Below, one piece after another: positions 20,722 through 21,763 of a stretch of 21,763 bases of DNA. This stretch comes from an uncultured Coriobacteriaceae bacterium (GTDB lineage: Bacteria > Actinomycetota > Coriobacteriia > Coriobacteriales > Eggerthellaceae), in assembly GCA_900552585.1 (NCBI GenBank), contig USAB01000028.1, positions 1 to 21,763 on the forward strand. The letters run 5' to 3'. Position 1 is the stretch's first letter. Each line of letters begins with the position of its first letter. Both the position numbers and the translations under genes were made by a program. The notes beneath the pieces were generated by a model. It was not told the origin of the DNA. It saw only the letters and a list, made by a program, of their open reading frames with translations, and did not search any database.

Positions 20722-21763
20722 GCCTGGTAGTCATGGGCATCAGCCACAAGACGGCGTCCATCGAGCAGCGTGGGCTGGCGGCTATCCCCGAGCAGGATGT
20801 TCCCGACGCGCTGCTGATGGTGAATGCGGCGCCCGGCATCAAGGAGTCGCTAATCCTGTCCACGTGCAACCGCGTCGAGGTGTACGTGGATGCGAAGACG
20901 GACCGCCTGGGCGTCGATGCACTCGAGGCGTTCTTCCGCGCACGGGTCGGCGATGCGTTCGACAGCTCGCTGTTCTACCTGCTCCGCGGCCCGGAAACCG
21001 TGCGGCATGCCTATCGGGTGGTGTGCTCGCTGGATTCCCAGCTGCTGGGCGAGGCGCAGATCCTGGGGCAGATGCGGCGCGCCTACGAGCTGGCAGCGCA
21101 CACGGGAACGTGCGGGGAGACGCTGGAGAGGCTGTTCAAGAGCGCATTCCATCTGGGAAAGCGCGCCCGTACGGAGACGGCCATCGGGTCGGATTCCGTT
21201 TCGCTCTCCACAACGGCGTACCGGGTGGCATGCGATCATGTGGACGATATAACGCGCAGCGACGTGCTCCTGATCGGCGCGGGCGAGATGGCGCAGCTTA
21301 CGGCGAAGTACCTTCTGGAAGGCGGCGTGGGATCGCTGTCCGTGACCACGCGCACGCCGCCGCAGGCGGAGGCGTTTGCGCCGCAGACGGGCGCGCGCGT
21401 CGTGCCGTTCGCACAGCGCGTTCGGGCCGCCGCCGCAAGCGACGTGGTGTTCTCCATGACGGGGGCCACGGAGCCGGTCGTCCACGCCGGCGACCTGGCG
21501 CGCGAGCGCGCCGCTGCGGGAACGCAGGACCGCCGGCTCGTGTTCGTGGATGAGGCCGTTCCGCGCGATATCGAGCCCATGTGCGCGGATCTTCCCGGCG
21601 TGGACCTGTTCGACCTGGAGGCGCTGACGGCCATCATCGACGAGGGCCTGGCGCAGCGCATGACGGCCGTTGCCCAGGTGGAGCGCCTGGTGACGCAGGC
21701 CGAGAAGGAGTTCCTGTCCTGGATGCAGGAGCGCCTGGTGGTTCCCACTATCAAGGCGGTGTA
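20718..21763 (+). CDS. hemA: Glutamyl-tRNA reductase, partial at window end
   Basis: Reduces glutamyl-tRNA to glutamate-1-semialdehyde, the first committed step of C5-pathway tetrapyrrole synthesis. 348 residues are visible of an expected 410-450; the gene runs off the right edge. Landmarks are VVMGISHKTASIEQR with His10, LILSTCNRVEVY with the catalytic Cys50, SLDSQLLGEAQILGQ, GSDSVSLSTTAY, the NADPH-binding LLIGAGEMAQL near 185, and VDEAVPRDIEP. The last is normally DLAVPRDI, so Glu replaces the conserved Leu. The ATG overlaps the previous stop and has GGAGG six bases upstream. Pairing with the Met8-type gene indicates a tetrapyrrole operon; hemC, hemD and hemB may lie beyond the window. Confidence 0.97.
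   Translation, partial: MSLVVMGISHKTASIEQRGLAAIPEQDVPDALLMVNAAPGIKESLILSTCNRVEVYVDAKTDRLGVDALEAFFRARVGDAFDSSLFYLLRGPETVRHAYRVVCSLDSQLLGEAQILGQMRRAYELAAHTGTCGETLERLFKSAFHLGKRARTETAIGSDSVSLSTTAYRVACDHVDDITRSDVLLIGAGEMAQLTAKYLLEGGVGSLSVTTRTPPQAEAFAPQTGARVVPFAQRVRAAAASDVVFSMTGATEPVVHAGDLARERAAAGTQDRRLVFVDEAVPRDIEPMCADLPGVDLFDLEALTAIIDEGLAQRMTAVAQVERLVTQAEKEFLSWMQERLVVPTIKAV

Noticed and set aside
1..21763. CRISPR arrays, insertion sequences, prophage genes, tRNA or rRNA
   Set aside because: No regularly spaced repeats, transposase or integrase motifs, terminal inverted repeats, or tRNA-like cloverleaf sequences were seen on reading both strands.

Overview
The window is about 21.8 kb of GC-rich, densely coded bacterial DNA with short intergenic gaps and many 4-base ATGA overlaps. 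Gene content suggests an anaerobic, high-GC Gram-positive bacterium of the class Coriobacteriia, probably the Eggerthellaceae. The main pointers are an LL-diaminopimelate aminotransferase (DapL), a LuxR-type regulator fused to a multi-pass membrane domain, a C_GCAxxG_C_C protein and a polyferredoxin. This assignment is inference from gene families; no rRNA or other marker is present. I see no CRISPR array, insertion sequence, phage gene, tRNA or rRNA.

Layout. 1-2400 (-): a GH3 beta-glucosidase-like gene interrupted by one in-frame TGA at 703-705; the frame stays open and homologous to the window edge. 2451-3376 (-): two overlapping CrcB/Fluc fluoride-channel genes with a TATAAT promoter. 3520-4766 (+): map and dtd, overlapping by one base. 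4818-4859: a hairpin between convergent genes. 4876-5687 (-): a small glutaredoxin-like protein and an unrecognised membrane-anchored protein. 6061-7287 (+): dapL with a TTG start and a strong terminator. 7367-8026 (-): a HAD phosphatase.

8124-11449 (+): promoter, TPP riboswitch, intrinsic terminator, then thiM, a thiamine-binding protein, thiE and a four-site polyferredoxin, nearly gapless. This is a thiamine-thiazole salvage operon with an unexpected redox protein at its end. 11628-13910 (+): alpha/beta hydrolase, C_GCAxxG_C_C protein and Nudix hydrolase. 14123-15061 (+): a 3-hydroxyacyl-CoA dehydrogenase with a terminator. 15280-15939 (-): an isochorismatase-family cysteine hydrolase with a GTG start and a clear dyad upstream.

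16180-17967 (-): an AGCS amino-acid:cation symporter behind a glycine riboswitch. Its expression platform folds the ribosome-binding site into a hairpin followed by TTTT. 18152-19780 (+): the membrane LuxR regulator. 19993-21763 (+): precorrin-2 dehydrogenase/ferrochelatase (Met8/CysG-N type) overlapping hemA, which runs off the window; this begins a haem/sirohaem operon.

I did not find a convincing wholly new system. The observations most worth a second look are the GH3 stop codon, the polyferredoxin in the TPP-controlled operon, the two-way glycine riboswitch platform, and the unexplained dyads upstream of the cysteine hydrolase and the 3-hydroxyacyl-CoA dehydrogenase.
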